Notes: generated from the sequence alone by a model not told the origin. DNA of 64,000 nucleotides from Enterobacter sp. SA187 (GCF_001888805.2 NZ_CP019113.1:1488001-1552000); one strand, 5' to 3'; positions 9,334-18,655 are shown, numbered from the stretch's first letter. Numbers and translations are program-made.

Positions 9334-11763
9334 TTATACCGCGTCCGTCTGACTGGTTGCGCTCTCAATCGTTAAGCGCACATCAGAGGTCACCAGATCG
9401 GCGAGCAGCTGATAAACCTGCAAGGTTTTCGCCGGATCCGCATCCCCCGTATCGCTGATATAGCCCTCGTCACGCAGCGTCAGCACCAGCGTACTGAACA
9501 CCGCCTTATCGAAGAACTCCGGCGCGTTAATACCGTGTAGCACCGACAGACGCTGCGCCAGCGTGCGGCTCTCTTTTTCCAGCGTACTGCGGTTGATGGA
9601 CGGGTTCGCGCTCAGCAGCCAGAAGGTAATGGCATAGCGTTGCAGCGTTTCACGGGCGCCGGCCGCCAGCAGTTGCAGCGTGCGGGAGCGTGACGGATTG
9701 ATATGCAGACGATCGTCTTTATCAATGATCAGCCCCTGGCGCAGCAGTTCGGTGGTCAGGGTATCCAGTACCTCTCCTAACGCCTCTTTTTCCCAGCGCA
9801 GGAACAGCTCGGCTTTCAGCATCGGATACAGCGCTTCAACATGACGCAGCATCTCCTCGCGGGAGATATGGCGATGCTGGGTAATGATGGCCGCCATCAG
9901 GGAAGGCAGAACCAGCATATGCGCGATGTTGTTACGGTAGTAGGTCATCAGCACCGCCTGCTCGCGCGGCAGAATGATGATGTCGCCGATGGTATCTTTC
10001 TCGACTTCAAACTTGTTCATTTGCAGCGCGTGATCGATAAGCCCTGACGCGGTGCTGGCCGGCACGGTGGCGTCTTCTGAATAAGGCGCATTGCGCAGCA
10101 GATCCAGATAACAATCCAGCTGCTCGGTCAGCTGTTCGCGGGTCAGCGAACGCTGGCGTGACGCCAGCAGCGCCGTCGAACACAGGTTCATGGCGTTCGC
10201 CGCACCGGCGTTGTTAATACGCACCATCAGCTCGGCGGCGATGGTATTCACCGTCGGCGTCAGCCACGCCGGGCGCACCGCTTCAATAGGATCGATCGCT
10301 TCGCGCCACTCCGGCACATGCTGATTAAGATACGCATTCAGCGGGATCGGTTCGCCAAAGTTCACATAACCCTGGCCCAGATTACGCAGCTTGCTTAAGC
10401 CACGCACCATCTGCATCAGGTTCTCTTTCTCTTTGGTCGCGCCGCGCAGCTCTTTGGCGTAAGTACCCACTTCCATCACGTGCTCGTAGCCGATGTAAAT
10501 CGGCACTAACGTAATAGGACGGGTGCCGCCGCGTAACATCGCCTGAAGGGTCATCGACAGGGTGCCGGTCTTCGGATCGAGCAGACGCCCGGTACGGGAA
10601 CGACCGCCTTCCACAAAGTACTCCACCGAATAACCCCGGCTGAACAGCTCGCCGAGATACTCACGGAACACCGTCGAATAGAGTTTGTTGCCCTTAAAGG
10701 TACGACGGATAAAGAACGCGCCAAGGCGGCGGAAAATCGGCCCGGCGGGCCAGAAGTTTAGGTTAATACCGGCGGCGATATGCGGCGGCACCAGCCCCTG
10801 GTGGTAAAGCACGTAGGAGAGCAGCAGATAATCCATGTGGCTGCGGTGGCAGGGCACATAGACGATCTCGTGACCGTCGTGGGCCAACTGACGCACGCGC
10901 TCGGCGTTGTGGACGTTGATCCCCTGATACAGCCGGTTCCAGGTAAAGCTCAGAATGCGGTCAGAGACGCGGATCATTTCATAGGAGAAGTTCGCCGCAA
11001 TCTCTTCCATCAGGGCGACGGCATTTTGCTGTGCCTTTTCATGGGAGATCTTTTTGCTGCGCGCTTCGTCTTCCACCGCGCGGGCAATGGCTTTTGAGGC
11101 CAGCAATTTATTGAACAGATCCTGACGCGCAGGCAGGCGCGGGCCGACCGCGGCCAGACGCTGGCGGGCAAAATGCATCCGCGCGACACGCGCCAGTTTC
11201 TGGGCGATAATTTTGTCAGTGCCATGTTCGGTGGCCATGCGGCGCAGCGAAACCGGCGGCGAGAAGCGCACAAAGCTGTCGCGTCCCAGCCAGGAGATAG
11301 CAAAGAATTTCTGTACGCCGTTAAGCATACGCAGCGGCGGGTTGACCTCGCCTTTCTCACGACCCGGCGAGCGGCCAAACATCACCGACACCGGCACCAT
11401 TTGCACGTCCAGATCGGGGTGGTTGCGGTGCAGATCGAGGTAATCATGGAACAGCTTGATCGACTCTTCCTTCGGCGTGTACCAGGTGAACACGCGGGGT
11501 CCGCTGTGAATAAAGATATAGCGCGGCAGCAGCGTGCCGTCGATTTCGAGTGGCTCCAGCGGATCGGGCAGATCGTTTGCCAGACACTGCGCGCGCAGGG
11601 TCAGTAAATCTGCCTTCGAGTTGTACGGTAAGACGTACATAATAGGGCGTGAGGTATCAAGTCCCAGTTCCTGGGCAGGTTCTGCCGGAATGGGCTTGCT
11701 TTTTACCAACGCGCCTAATGGTAAATTAAGTAATTTGTAGTAAATTCGTGGCCAGCCGGACAT
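9334..11763 (-). CDS. plsB: Glycerol-3-phosphate 1-O-acyltransferase PlsB
   Basis: Membrane-bound enzyme that acylates sn-glycerol-3-phosphate at position 1, starting phospholipid synthesis with acyl-ACP or acyl-CoA. 809 residues (E. coli 807), beginning MSGWPRIYYKLLNLPLGALV. The catalytic HX4D motif reads HRSHMD near residue 306, followed by the substrate motifs GAFFIRR, FVEGGRSRTG and VPIYIGYE. The C-terminal tail (SATSQTDAV) differs slightly from E. coli. Divergent from dgkA, whose product also serves phospholipid turnover. Confidence 0.98.
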   Translation of the reverse strand: MSGWPRIYYKLLNLPLGALVKSKPIPAEPAQELGLDTSRPIMYVLPYNSKADLLTLRAQCLANDLPDPLEPLEIDGTLLPRYIFIHSGPRVFTWYTPKEESIKLFHDYLDLHRNHPDLDVQMVPVSVMFGRSPGREKGEVNPPLRMLNGVQKFFAISWLGRDSFVRFSPPVSLRRMATEHGTDKIIAQKLARVARMHFARQRLAAVGPRLPARQDLFNKLLASKAIARAVEDEARSKKISHEKAQQNAVALMEEIAANFSYEMIRVSDRILSFTWNRLYQGINVHNAERVRQLAHDGHEIVYVPCHRSHMDYLLLSYVLYHQGLVPPHIAAGINLNFWPAGPIFRRLGAFFIRRTFKGNKLYSTVFREYLGELFSRGYSVEYFVEGGRSRTGRLLDPKTGTLSMTLQAMLRGGTRPITLVPIYIGYEHVMEVGTYAKELRGATKEKENLMQMVRGLSKLRNLGQGYVNFGEPIPLNAYLNQHVPEWREAIDPIEAVRPAWLTPTVNTIAAELMVRINNAGAANAMNLCSTALLASRQRSLTREQLTEQLDCYLDLLRNAPYSEDATVPASTASGLIDHALQMNKFEVEKDTIGDIIILPREQAVLMTYYRNNIAHMLVLPSLMAAIITQHRHISREEMLRHVEALYPMLKAELFLRWEKEALGEVLDTLTTELLRQGLIIDKDDRLHINPSRSRTLQLLAAGARETLQRYAITFWLLSANPSINRSTLEKESRTLAQRLSVLHGINAPEFFDKAVFSTLVLTLRDEGYISDTGDADPAKTLQVYQLLADLVTSDVRLTIESATSQTDAV

Positions 11764-11892
11764 ATACGATGTGAAGCCTCTGGTTAATAATCCTGTTGCG
11801 CCGCAAGAATATCAGAAAGCGCGCGTAAATTCTGTTGTACCAAGGTCTGCTTGCATAGACATTGACGCTAATTACATAAAAAGGTTCTTTTG

Positions 11893-12261
11893 ATGGCCAA
11901 TAATACCACTGGGTTTACTCGCATCATAAAAGCAGCAGGGTACTCCTGGAAAGGCGTTCGCGCCGCCTGGATCAACGAAGCGGCGTTTCGTCAGGAAGCG
12001 GTAGCGGTGATCCTGGCGATTGCCATTGCCTGCTGGCTGGATGTGGACGCTATCACGCGCGTGCTGCTGATCGGCTCGGTAGCGCTGGTAATGATAGTGG
12101 AAATTCTGAACAGCGCGATTGAAGCGGTGGTGGACCGTATCGGCACGGATTTTCATGAACTTTCCGGGCGCGCAAAGGATATGGGCTCGGCGGCGGTGCT
12201 GATGTCCATCCTGCTGGCGCTCGCCACCTGGGGCATGCTGTTGTGGTCGCATTATCGATAA
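11893..12261 (+). CDS. dgkA: Diacylglycerol kinase DgkA
   Basis: Small trimeric inner-membrane kinase that phosphorylates diacylglycerol left by osmoregulated periplasmic glucan synthesis. 122 residues with three transmembrane helices. The active-site segment VEILNSAIEAVVDR contains the catalytic Glu, and NEAAFRQE the other conserved acidic residues. The ATG at 11893 is used; a TTG directly before it would add one residue and is not needed. Confidence 0.97.
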   Translation: MANNTTGFTRIIKAAGYSWKGVRAAWINEAAFRQEAVAVILAIAIACWLDVDAITRVLLIGSVALVMIVEILNSAIEAVVDRIGTDFHELSGRAKDMGSAAVLMSILLALATWGMLLWSHYR

Positions 12262-12324
12262 TGCTCGCATAAATCGACAAACTCCGCTGTTTTGCTCAAA
12301 ATTCGATTCCAAATTTCACTTTGC

Positions 12325-12361
12325 CTGTATATACTCACAGCATAACTGTATATGCAACCAG
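12325..12361 (+). promoter_or_regulatory. Tandem LexA operators of lexA-dinF
   Basis: Two SOS boxes of CTG-N10-CAG form: CTGTATATACTCACAG at 12325-12340 and CTGTATATGCAACCAG at 12346-12361, nine bases before the lexA start. Paired boxes here are the known autoregulatory arrangement. Confidence 0.95.
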
Positions 12362-12369
12362 GGGGCGGT

Positions 12370-12978
12370 ATGAAAGCTTTAACGGCCAGGCAGCAAGAGG
12401 TGTTTGATCTCATTCGGGATCACATCAGCCAGACAGGCATGCCGCCGACGCGTGCGGAGATCGCGCAGCGCTTGGGGTTCCGTTCCCCGAACGCGGCTGA
12501 GGAACACCTGAAAGCGCTGGCGCGCAAAGGCGTGCTGGAGATCGTTTCCGGCGCGTCCCGCGGTATTCGTTTACTGCTTGAAGATGTTGACGGACTGCCG
12601 CTGGTCGGGCGTGTCGCGGCAGGTGAACCGCTGCTGGCGCAGCAGCACATTGAAGGCCATTATCAGGTCGATCCCAATCTCTTTAAACCGAATGCAGACT
12701 TCCTGCTGCGCGTTAGCGGCATGTCGATGAAAGATATCGGCATTATGGACGGCGATCTGCTGGCGGTGCACAAAACCCAGGAAGCCCGCAACGGCCAGGT
12801 CGTGGTCGCGCGTATTGACGATGAAGTGACCGTTAAGCGCCTGAAGCGTCAGGGTAATACCGTGCAACTGCTGCCGGAAAACAGCGAGTTTTCTCCTATC
12901 GTGGTTGACCTGCGCGAGCAGAGTTTCACCATCGAAGGGCTGGCCGTCGGCGTGATCCGCAACGGTGAGTGGCTTTAA
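12370..12978 (+). CDS. lexA: SOS repressor LexA
   Basis: Repressor of the DNA-damage regulon, a self-cleaving dimer inactivated through RecA filaments. 202 residues, the E. coli length. N-terminal winged helix: PTRAEIAQRLGFRSPNAAEEH (residues about 26-46). The cleavage bond is Ala84-Gly85 in RVAAGEP; the Ser119-Lys156 catalytic pair is present in SGMSMKD and TVKRLK. The ATG at 12370 is chosen over the one at 12352, which lies inside the second SOS box and would add a non-family leader. Cotranscribed with dinF. Confidence 0.98.
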   Translation: MKALTARQQEVFDLIRDHISQTGMPPTRAEIAQRLGFRSPNAAEEHLKALARKGVLEIVSGASRGIRLLLEDVDGLPLVGRVAAGEPLLAQQHIEGHYQVDPNLFKPNADFLLRVSGMSMKDIGIMDGDLLAVHKTQEARNGQVVVARIDDEVTVKRLKRQGNTVQLLPENSEFSPIVVDLREQSFTIEGLAVGVIRNGEWL

Positions 12979-12990
12979 TCTCTTCTTTCC

Positions 12991-13024
12991 ACGCGGCGGC
13001 AACATCATGATTGCCGCCGCGCGT
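12991..13024 (+). other. GC-rich hairpin between lexA and dinF
   Basis: Inverted repeat ACGCGGCGGCAA / TTGCCGCCGCGCGT around an eight-base loop, with no T-run. It could reduce read-through from lexA into dinF or protect lexA mRNA. Confidence 0.55.
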
Positions 13025-13048
13025 CCGTTTCCCTTCTGGTAATTCAAC

Positions 13049-14368
13049 GTGGCCTTTCTGACGACTTCCGACAAAGCGTTGTGGCGTCTTGCGCTGCCGA
13101 TGATTTTTTCCAATATCACCGTGCCGCTGTTGGGGCTGGTGGATACCGCAGTCATTGGTCATCTCGACAGCCCGGTGTATCTGGGCGGCGTGGCGGTTGG
13201 CGCCATGGCCACCAGCTTCCTGTTTATGCTGCTGCTTTTTCTGCGCATGAGTACCACCGGTTTTACCGCCCAGGCCTTTGGCGCAAAAGATCCCCATGCC
13301 CTTGCGCGGGCGCTGGTGCAACCACTGCTGCTGGCGTTGATCGCCGGTTTCGCCATCATCCTCTGTCAGACCCCGCTGATTAATCTCACACTGCACATTG
13401 TGGGCGGCAACGACGCGGTGCTGGAGCAGGCGCGGCGTTTTCTGGAGATCCGCTGGCTGAGCGCCCCGGCGTCGCTGGCGAACCTGGTGCTGCTCGGCTG
13501 GCTGCTGGGTATCCAGTATGCCCGCGCGCCTGTGGTGCTGCTGGTGGTGGGCAACGTGCTGAATATTGCCCTCGATTTATGGCTGGTGATGGGGCTGCAC
13601 ATGAACGTGCAGGGCGCTGCGCTCGCCACCGTCATTGCGGAATACGCCACTTTTGTGGTCGGCCTGCTGATGGTACAACGCGGGTTGCGTCGCCGGGGGA
13701 TCAGCCTGGCGATGCTGAAGACCGCCTGGCGCGGCAATATAAGGCGGCTGCTGGCGCTTAACCGCGACATCATGCTGCGCTCGCTGCTGCTTCAGCTGTG
13801 CTTTGGTTCCATTACCGTGATGGGCGCGCGTCTGGGTGGCGACATCGTGGCGGTGAACGCCGTGCTGATGACGCTGCTGACTTTTACCGCCTACGCCCTG
13901 GATGGTTTTGCCTATGCAGTTGAGGCCCATTCCGGGCAGGCCTATGGCGCGCGCGATGGCAGCCAGTTGCTCAGCGTCTGGCAGGCGGCCTGTCGGCAGT
14001 CGGGGATAGTGGCGCTGGCGTTTGCGATGGTGTACGCGCTGGCCGGTGAGCAGATTATTTCGCTGCTGACCTCCCTGCCGGATCTGCAACGGCTTGCCGG
14101 GCACTACCTTGGCTGGCAGGTGATTTTACCGATCGTGGGGGTATGGTGTTATCTGCTCGACGGCATGTTTATCGGTGCTACCCGCGGGACGGAAATGCGT
14201 AACAGTATGGCCATCGCCGCCGCCGGTTTTGCCCTGACGCTGCTCAGCGTACCGCTGCTCGGTAATCATGGTTTATGGCTGTCGTTAACCGTCTTCCTGG
14301 CGCTGCGTGGGATTACGCTGGCGTGGATCTGGCGTCAGCACTGGCAGCACGGCACCTGGTTCTCATAA
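13049..14368 (+). CDS. dinF: MATE family transporter DinF
   Basis: Twelve-helix inner-membrane cation antiporter of the MATE family, damage-inducible through the lexA promoter; reported roles include protection from oxidative stress and bile salts. 439 residues starting at a GTG (13049) with weak ribosome pairing. Typical segments are PLLGLVDTAVIGHL near residues 26-39 and the half-repeat DGFAYAVEAHSGQAYGA near 285-301. Seventy bases separate it from lexA, with a hairpin between. Confidence 0.95.
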   Translation: MAFLTTSDKALWRLALPMIFSNITVPLLGLVDTAVIGHLDSPVYLGGVAVGAMATSFLFMLLLFLRMSTTGFTAQAFGAKDPHALARALVQPLLLALIAGFAIILCQTPLINLTLHIVGGNDAVLEQARRFLEIRWLSAPASLANLVLLGWLLGIQYARAPVVLLVVGNVLNIALDLWLVMGLHMNVQGAALATVIAEYATFVVGLLMVQRGLRRRGISLAMLKTAWRGNIRRLLALNRDIMLRSLLLQLCFGSITVMGARLGGDIVAVNAVLMTLLTFTAYALDGFAYAVEAHSGQAYGARDGSQLLSVWQAACRQSGIVALAFAMVYALAGEQIISLLTSLPDLQRLAGHYLGWQVILPIVGVWCYLLDGMFIGATRGTEMRNSMAIAAAGFALTLLSVPLLGNHGLWLSLTVFLALRGITLAWIWRQHWQHGTWFS

Positions 14369-14525
14369 GTTCACTGGCGCTTTATTGCGTTGATGGTTAA
14401 ATATTCCGAATAATCTCCGCTTCGACATCTCCTTAACTACAATAATTATCACGTTCAGCAGAAATCGAACGAACTGATGGATACTGAATATATTTTTATT
14501 CAAACCGAACGATGAGGATATCATT

Positions 14526-14735
14526 ATGAATAAAGACGAAGTCGGCGGTAACTGGAAACAGTTCAAAGGTAAAGCGAAAGAACAGTGGGGTAAATTAACC
14601 GACGATGATATGACTGTCATCGAAGGTAAACGCGACCAGCTGGTTGGTAAAATTCAGGAGCGTTACGGCTACCAGAAAGACCAGGCTGAGAAAGAAGTTG
14701 GTGACTGGGAAACCCGTCACGATTACCGCTGGTAA
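14526..14735 (+). CDS. yjbJ: CsbD family stress protein YjbJ
   Basis: Small soluble protein of 69 residues, abundant in stationary phase in E. coli; molecular role unknown. The family pattern is clear: GNWKQFKGKAKEQWGKLTDDD, then a basic repeat ending YGYQKDQAEKEVGDWE. ATGAGGATATC gives a good ribosome site. Transcribed alone; the upstream 157 bases are AT-rich and likely hold its promoter. Convergent with zur. Confidence 0.95.
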   Translation: MNKDEVGGNWKQFKGKAKEQWGKLTDDDMTVIEGKRDQLVGKIQERYGYQKDQAEKEVGDWETRHDYRW

Positions 14736-14825
14736 TCACGGACTTCTGCGGCAATTAGCGTTACAGCTACCCTGCCCGAAAGGTACAAGGATGTACCAAC
14801 CTCTCTCTACATTCCCACCTTATTT

Positions 14826-15341
14826 CTAACGCGGTTTTTTCTTCACCTGAATGCTGTGATCGTGCTGACAGGCACCCTGATGACGACAGGCTTCCACTTC
14901 TGAACATGCCGCACATAAACCATGCGCTTCAATGACATTATGGCGTAGCGCAAAACCCATTCGCGCGGCCAGACCATGCATAATATCTTCCACACCTTCC
15001 GCCGCTTCTTCTTTGACGGCTCCGCAACGATCGCAGATAAACATTGCCGACGTATGGGCCGGATTATCAAAAAGATGACACAGCACATAGCTGTTGGTGG
15101 ACTCAACTTTATGCACAAAGCCCTGCTCCAGCAGGAAGTCCAGCGCACGATACACCGTGGGCGGCTTCGCCTGTGGCTCAGATACCCGTAATAAATCCAG
15201 CAGATCGTAAGCGCTGATCGCCCCTTCCTGCAGGCTTAATAGCCGTAATACTTCCAGGCGCTGTGGAGTCAGGCGCACATTGCGTTGCACGCAGAGCTTT
15301 TCAGCCTGCGCTAACATCTCCTGCGAAGTGGTCTTATCCAT
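14826..15341 (-). CDS. zur: Zinc uptake regulator Zur
   Basis: Fur-family repressor that, bound to Zn(II), shuts off zinc import. From the ATG at 15341 it is 171 residues, equal to E. coli Zur. Structural zinc cysteines are C103 and C106 (FICDRCG) and C143 and C146 (GLCAAC); the His-rich region CRHQGACQHDH lies near the C-terminus. The frame extends upstream by 24 codons, but these lie in the promoter of the divergent gene and lack family similarity. Confidence 0.97.
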   Translation of the reverse strand: MDKTTSQEMLAQAEKLCVQRNVRLTPQRLEVLRLLSLQEGAISAYDLLDLLRVSEPQAKPPTVYRALDFLLEQGFVHKVESTNSYVLCHLFDNPAHTSAMFICDRCGAVKEEAAEGVEDIMHGLAARMGFALRHNVIEAHGLCAACSEVEACRHQGACQHDHSIQVKKKPR

Positions 15342-15458
15342 GGGCATCCTCTGGTGGCCGGGTGCGAAAACATCCACTTTATCATGTTCTGCCTTAAACG
15401 CCGAGATCCGCACGCAGGTGTGCTATATCTGAAGCATTATTTATGAAGGAGAAAGGAC

Positions 15459-15947
15459 ATGAAAAAGCCCGACTGTATTCGGCACTGGCGGGATCTCGAA
15501 GGTCCCGACGAATCAGGCTACCCGGACAGCGATGAACGTTTTTCTGTTGGCGCGCCTCTTGCCCGAAAACTCGGGCTTACGCGGCTGGGTATCCATCACG
15601 AACGTCTACCTCCGGGCCGACGCACATCGTATCCGCACGCGGAAAGCGATGAGGAGGAGTTTATTTATGTGCTGGAAGGGAATCCGGAGGCGTGGATTAA
15701 CGGCTATTTATGGAAACTGGAACCGGGCGACAGCGTTGGATTTCCTGCCGGAACCGGCGTTTGCCATACCTTTATCAATAACACCATGGAAGAAGTACGC
15801 CTGTTGGTCGTGGGGGAGGCGAATAAAAGAAATAACCGCATTTATTACCCGCTCAATCCCGACTATGCCGCCACGCGGGACGATCGCTGGATAGACCATC
15901 CTCCGCAGTTTTTCGGCCCCCATGATGGAAAACCTTCACGAAATTAA
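15459..15947 (+). CDS. Cupin domain protein, function unknown
   Basis: A 162-residue single-domain cupin that I cannot assign to a pathway. The first cupin motif is seen as HAESDEEEFIYVLEG (His60 and the acidic run at 62-67), the second as CHTFINN (His103), so it probably binds a divalent metal. No signal peptide or membrane segment. A strong ribosome site GAAGGAGAAAGGAC precedes the ATG. Divergent from zur across 117 bases, where E. coli has other small genes before dusA. Candidate roles are sugar or small-molecule binding, isomerase or dioxygenase; none is shown. Confidence 0.8.
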   Translation: MKKPDCIRHWRDLEGPDESGYPDSDERFSVGAPLARKLGLTRLGIHHERLPPGRRTSYPHAESDEEEFIYVLEGNPEAWINGYLWKLEPGDSVGFPAGTGVCHTFINNTMEEVRLLVVGEANKRNNRIYYPLNPDYAATRDDRWIDHPPQFFGPHDGKPSRN

Positions 15948-16134
15948 TTTCGTCTTCTATAAATTAATAGGCCCGTCACCGGAACGGGAAAGCAGTGAAT
16001 AAGACCATCAGCGTTAAAACATCCTTTAAATTGAATTAGCCGTATTTAACATCGTTGTTCACAGCAATAGTTCATCCCCGTTCGGGCGATAACTGTCGGG
16101 GTAAGATGTTCAATTATTCAAAGAAGAGCAAACT

Positions 16135-17451
16135 GTGAAAAAAACATTCAAATATTCAATGGTTACTCTCGCTGTCTCCTTTTTTGTGGCAAATCAGGCG
16201 TCAGCGGCCAATACCTGGGCAGAAGCGCGTGGCGACGCAATGGGTGGTACGGGTGTTGCTTCCGCGAGCTATGGCAGCGGCGCACTCATTAACCCGGCCT
16301 TGCTGGCCAAAGCAAAGCCGGATGACAGCGTGACTGTGATCCTGCCAGCCGTGGGCGCGCAAATCACCGACAAAGACAATCTTCAGGATGAGATTGACGA
16401 AATTAATGACAAAGTCGACCGCTACAGCGACGTTGTCGATAACCTTACCGCAGCGCAAATTATTGCTAACCCGCTGGGCACTATCGGGCAATTCCAGAGC
16501 GCCGCTAAGGATCTGGCGGATGAGCTGGAATTCCTTGATGGTAAAACCGCGCGCGCAAGTGCCGGCGCTGGCATTGCCGTTAGTATTCCTAACGACGTGC
16601 TGTCGGTGGCCTTCGTAACTAAAGCCCATGCGCATGCCCGCGTCAGTTCGAACATTGATCAGCAGGATATTACTTACCTGCGCAGCATCCAGAACAGCAG
16701 GCTGGTGGCCGTCGGTGAAGCGCTTAATGCCGCGCTGTCGCCAAACGGCTCTGATGAAATCACCGAAAATCTGAACTCCACCGCCTCCGGGCGCGCGGCT
16801 ATCGTCTCGGATTACGGTATCGCTGTTGCCCGTCAGTTCCAGGTGGGTGAAGTTCCGGTTTCTATCGGCGTAACGCCGAAATTCCAGAAAACCTGGGTCT
16901 ATAACTACACCACCTCCATTTACGATTACGACAGCGACGATTTCAAAAGCAGCCGTTATCGTACCGACGACAATGGTTTTAACGTCGATGCCGGTATTGC
17001 GGCAGATTTCGGCGAAAACTGGACCGTAGGCGTGAGCGGGCAGAACCTGATCTCCCGCGACATCGACACCAAAGATATCAACGTGCGTAACGGCCGTACC
17101 GGTGAGGTGAGAAATTACAAAGACACCTACCAGATCAGCCCGGTGGTGACAGCGGGTGTGGCATGGCATAACGATCTGGTGACGGTAACCGCCGATGGCG
17201 ATCTGACGGAAACCAAAGGCTTCAAGAGCGAAGAAAACTCGCAGTATGTGGGCGTCGGCGCTGAAGTCCGTCCGTTAGACTGGATGGCGGTGCGTGCCGG
17301 TTACCGTGCAGACGTGAAAGATAACGATAGCAACGTCTTTACCGGCGGTCTGGGCTTCACGGCCTTTGAACGCGCGCGTCTTGACCTGACCGGTATCGTG
17401 GGCGAAAACGAAACCTGGGGCGCAGGCGCACAGCTGAGCCTGACCTTCTGA
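16135..17451 (+). CDS. TraF-like (TraF_2) outer-membrane barrel protein
   Basis: 438 residues starting at a GTG after AAGAAGAGCA. A clear signal peptide (MKKTFKYSMVTLAVSFFVA, cut near NQASA/ANTW) is followed by GDAMGGTGVASASYGSGALI and NPALLAKAKPDD, the opening of the chromosomal TraF/OmpP1-like family, then a coiled segment (about residues 80-130) and alternating strands ending AQLSLTF, a typical barrel terminus. The usual database name is conjugal transfer protein TraF, but no conjugation gene is near; this is not F-plasmid TraF of mating-pair formation. Role unknown; probably an outer-membrane transporter. Confidence 0.8.
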   Translation: MKKTFKYSMVTLAVSFFVANQASAANTWAEARGDAMGGTGVASASYGSGALINPALLAKAKPDDSVTVILPAVGAQITDKDNLQDEIDEINDKVDRYSDVVDNLTAAQIIANPLGTIGQFQSAAKDLADELEFLDGKTARASAGAGIAVSIPNDVLSVAFVTKAHAHARVSSNIDQQDITYLRSIQNSRLVAVGEALNAALSPNGSDEITENLNSTASGRAAIVSDYGIAVARQFQVGEVPVSIGVTPKFQKTWVYNYTTSIYDYDSDDFKSSRYRTDDNGFNVDAGIAADFGENWTVGVSGQNLISRDIDTKDINVRNGRTGEVRNYKDTYQISPVVTAGVAWHNDLVTVTADGDLTETKGFKSEENSQYVGVGAEVRPLDWMAVRAGYRADVKDNDSNVFTGGLGFTAFERARLDLTGIVGENETWGAGAQLSLTF

Positions 17452-17456
17452 GTTAA

Positions 17457-17489
17457 AGCGGACCGGGGGCGCATCGCCTCCGGTCTGCT
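17457..17489 (+). terminator. Probable terminator hairpin after the TraF-like gene
   Basis: Inverted repeat AGCGGACCGG / TCCGGTCTGCT around GGGCGCATCGCC directly after the stop. The T-run is poor, so termination may be partial. Confidence 0.5.
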
Positions 17490-17549
17490 AATGTGTACCC
17501 CGGAAATGAGTGTGTTATAGTAGCGCCCCTTTTTCATATTGATGCAAAA

Positions 17550-18557
17550 ATGTACGCTATGGCACCCGTAACTCCGTCCACCCAATTCGCTTCCTCCCGC
17601 TTCTCCATCGCGCCGATGCTCGACTGGACGGACAGGCATTGCCGCTACTTTTTGCGTCTGCTGTCCCGCGATATGCTGCTCTACACCGAAATGGTCACCA
17701 CCGGCGCCATTATTCACGGCAAGGGCGATTATCTGGCGTACAGCGAGGAAGAGCATCCGGTCGCCTTACAGCTGGGCGGCAGCGATCCGCAGCAGCTGGC
17801 GCAGTGCGCCAGACTGGCGGAAGAACGGGGCTACGATGAAATCAACCTCAACGTTGGCTGTCCGTCCGACCGCGTACAAAATGGCATGTTCGGCGCCTGT
17901 CTGATGGGCAACGCCCAACTGGTGGCTGACTGCGTAAAAGCGATGCGCGACGTAGTGTCGATCCCGGTCACAGTAAAAACCCGTATCGGCATTGACGATC
18001 AGGACAGCTATGAATTCCTGTGTGATTTCATCAGCACCGTCTCCGGTAAGGGCGAATGCGACACCTTTATTATCCACGCCCGTAAAGCATGGCTGTCAGG
18101 TTTGAGCCCGAAAGAGAACCGCGAGATCCCGCCGCTGGATTACCCGCGCGTATACCAGCTGAAGCGCGATTTCCCGCAGCTGACAATGTCGATTAACGGC
18201 GGCATCAAATCACTGGCGGAAGCGAAAGCGCATCTGGAACACATGGATGGCGTGATGGTAGGCCGCGAGGCGTACCAGAATCCGGGGATCCTCACCGCCG
18301 TGGACCGCGAGATCTTTGGTCGTGACCGCGCGGATGCCGATCCGGTTGCCGTGGTGCGCGCCATGTATCCGTACATTGAGCGTGAACTGAGCAAAGGGGC
18401 CTATCTGGGGCACATTACCCGTCATATGCTCGGGCTGTTCCAGGGCATTCCCGGCGCGCGTCAGTGGCGTCGCCATCTGAGTGAAAATGCGCATAAAGCA
18501 GGCGCAGATATTCGCGTAGTGGAACAGGCGCTGGCGCTGGTGGCGGATAAGCGTTAA
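17550..18557 (+). CDS. dusA: tRNA-dihydrouridine(20/20a) synthase DusA
   Basis: FMN-dependent enzyme reducing U20 and U20a in the tRNA D-loop. Core motifs are APMLDWTDRHCRYFLR, EINLNVGCPSDRVQNGMFGA (catalytic Cys within NVGCPS), VTVKTRIGID and MVGREAYQNPGIL. The start is uncertain: ATG at 17550 gives 335 residues, ATG at 17559 gives 332, and an upstream ATG at 17493 adds 19 residues lying over the preceding hairpin. No strong ribosome site is seen for any. In E. coli zur and dusA are close neighbours; two other genes lie between them here. Confidence 0.95.
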   Translation: MYAMAPVTPSTQFASSRFSIAPMLDWTDRHCRYFLRLLSRDMLLYTEMVTTGAIIHGKGDYLAYSEEEHPVALQLGGSDPQQLAQCARLAEERGYDEINLNVGCPSDRVQNGMFGACLMGNAQLVADCVKAMRDVVSIPVTVKTRIGIDDQDSYEFLCDFISTVSGKGECDTFIIHARKAWLSGLSPKENREIPPLDYPRVYQLKRDFPQLTMSINGGIKSLAEAKAHLEHMDGVMVGREAYQNPGILTAVDREIFGRDRADADPVAVVRAMYPYIERELSKGAYLGHITRHMLGLFQGIPGARQWRRHLSENAHKAGADIRVVEQALALVADKR

Positions 18558-18587
18558 AAACTTCGCCAGAATTTGGTCAGATTCACC

Positions 18588-18621
18588 ACGCCTCGCGTTA
18601 ATCCGCGGGGCGTTTTCGTTT
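18588..18621 (+). terminator. Terminator after dusA
   Basis: Stem ACGCCTCGCG / CCGCGGGGCGT with a short loop, then TTTTCGTTTTATTT. It separates dusA from pspG. Confidence 0.8.
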
Positions 18622-18640
18622 TATTTCAGCAGGTTAACTT

Positions 18641-18655
18641 TGGCACGGATCTTGT
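18641..18655 (+). promoter_or_regulatory. Sigma-54 promoter of pspG
   Basis: TGGCACGGATCTTGT fits the -24/-12 consensus (TGGCAC-N5-TTGCA) with one mismatch and lies 45 bases before the pspG ATG. In E. coli pspG is a PspF/sigma-54 target, so the site and gene agree. Confidence 0.85.

Noticed and set aside
15342..15458. Zur operator between zur and the cupin gene
   Set aside because: No stretch resembling GAAATGTTATA and its complement was found.
16135..17451. Remnant of a conjugative element, from the name TraF
   Set aside because: No other transfer, integrase or transposase gene is near; the protein belongs to a chromosomal barrel family.
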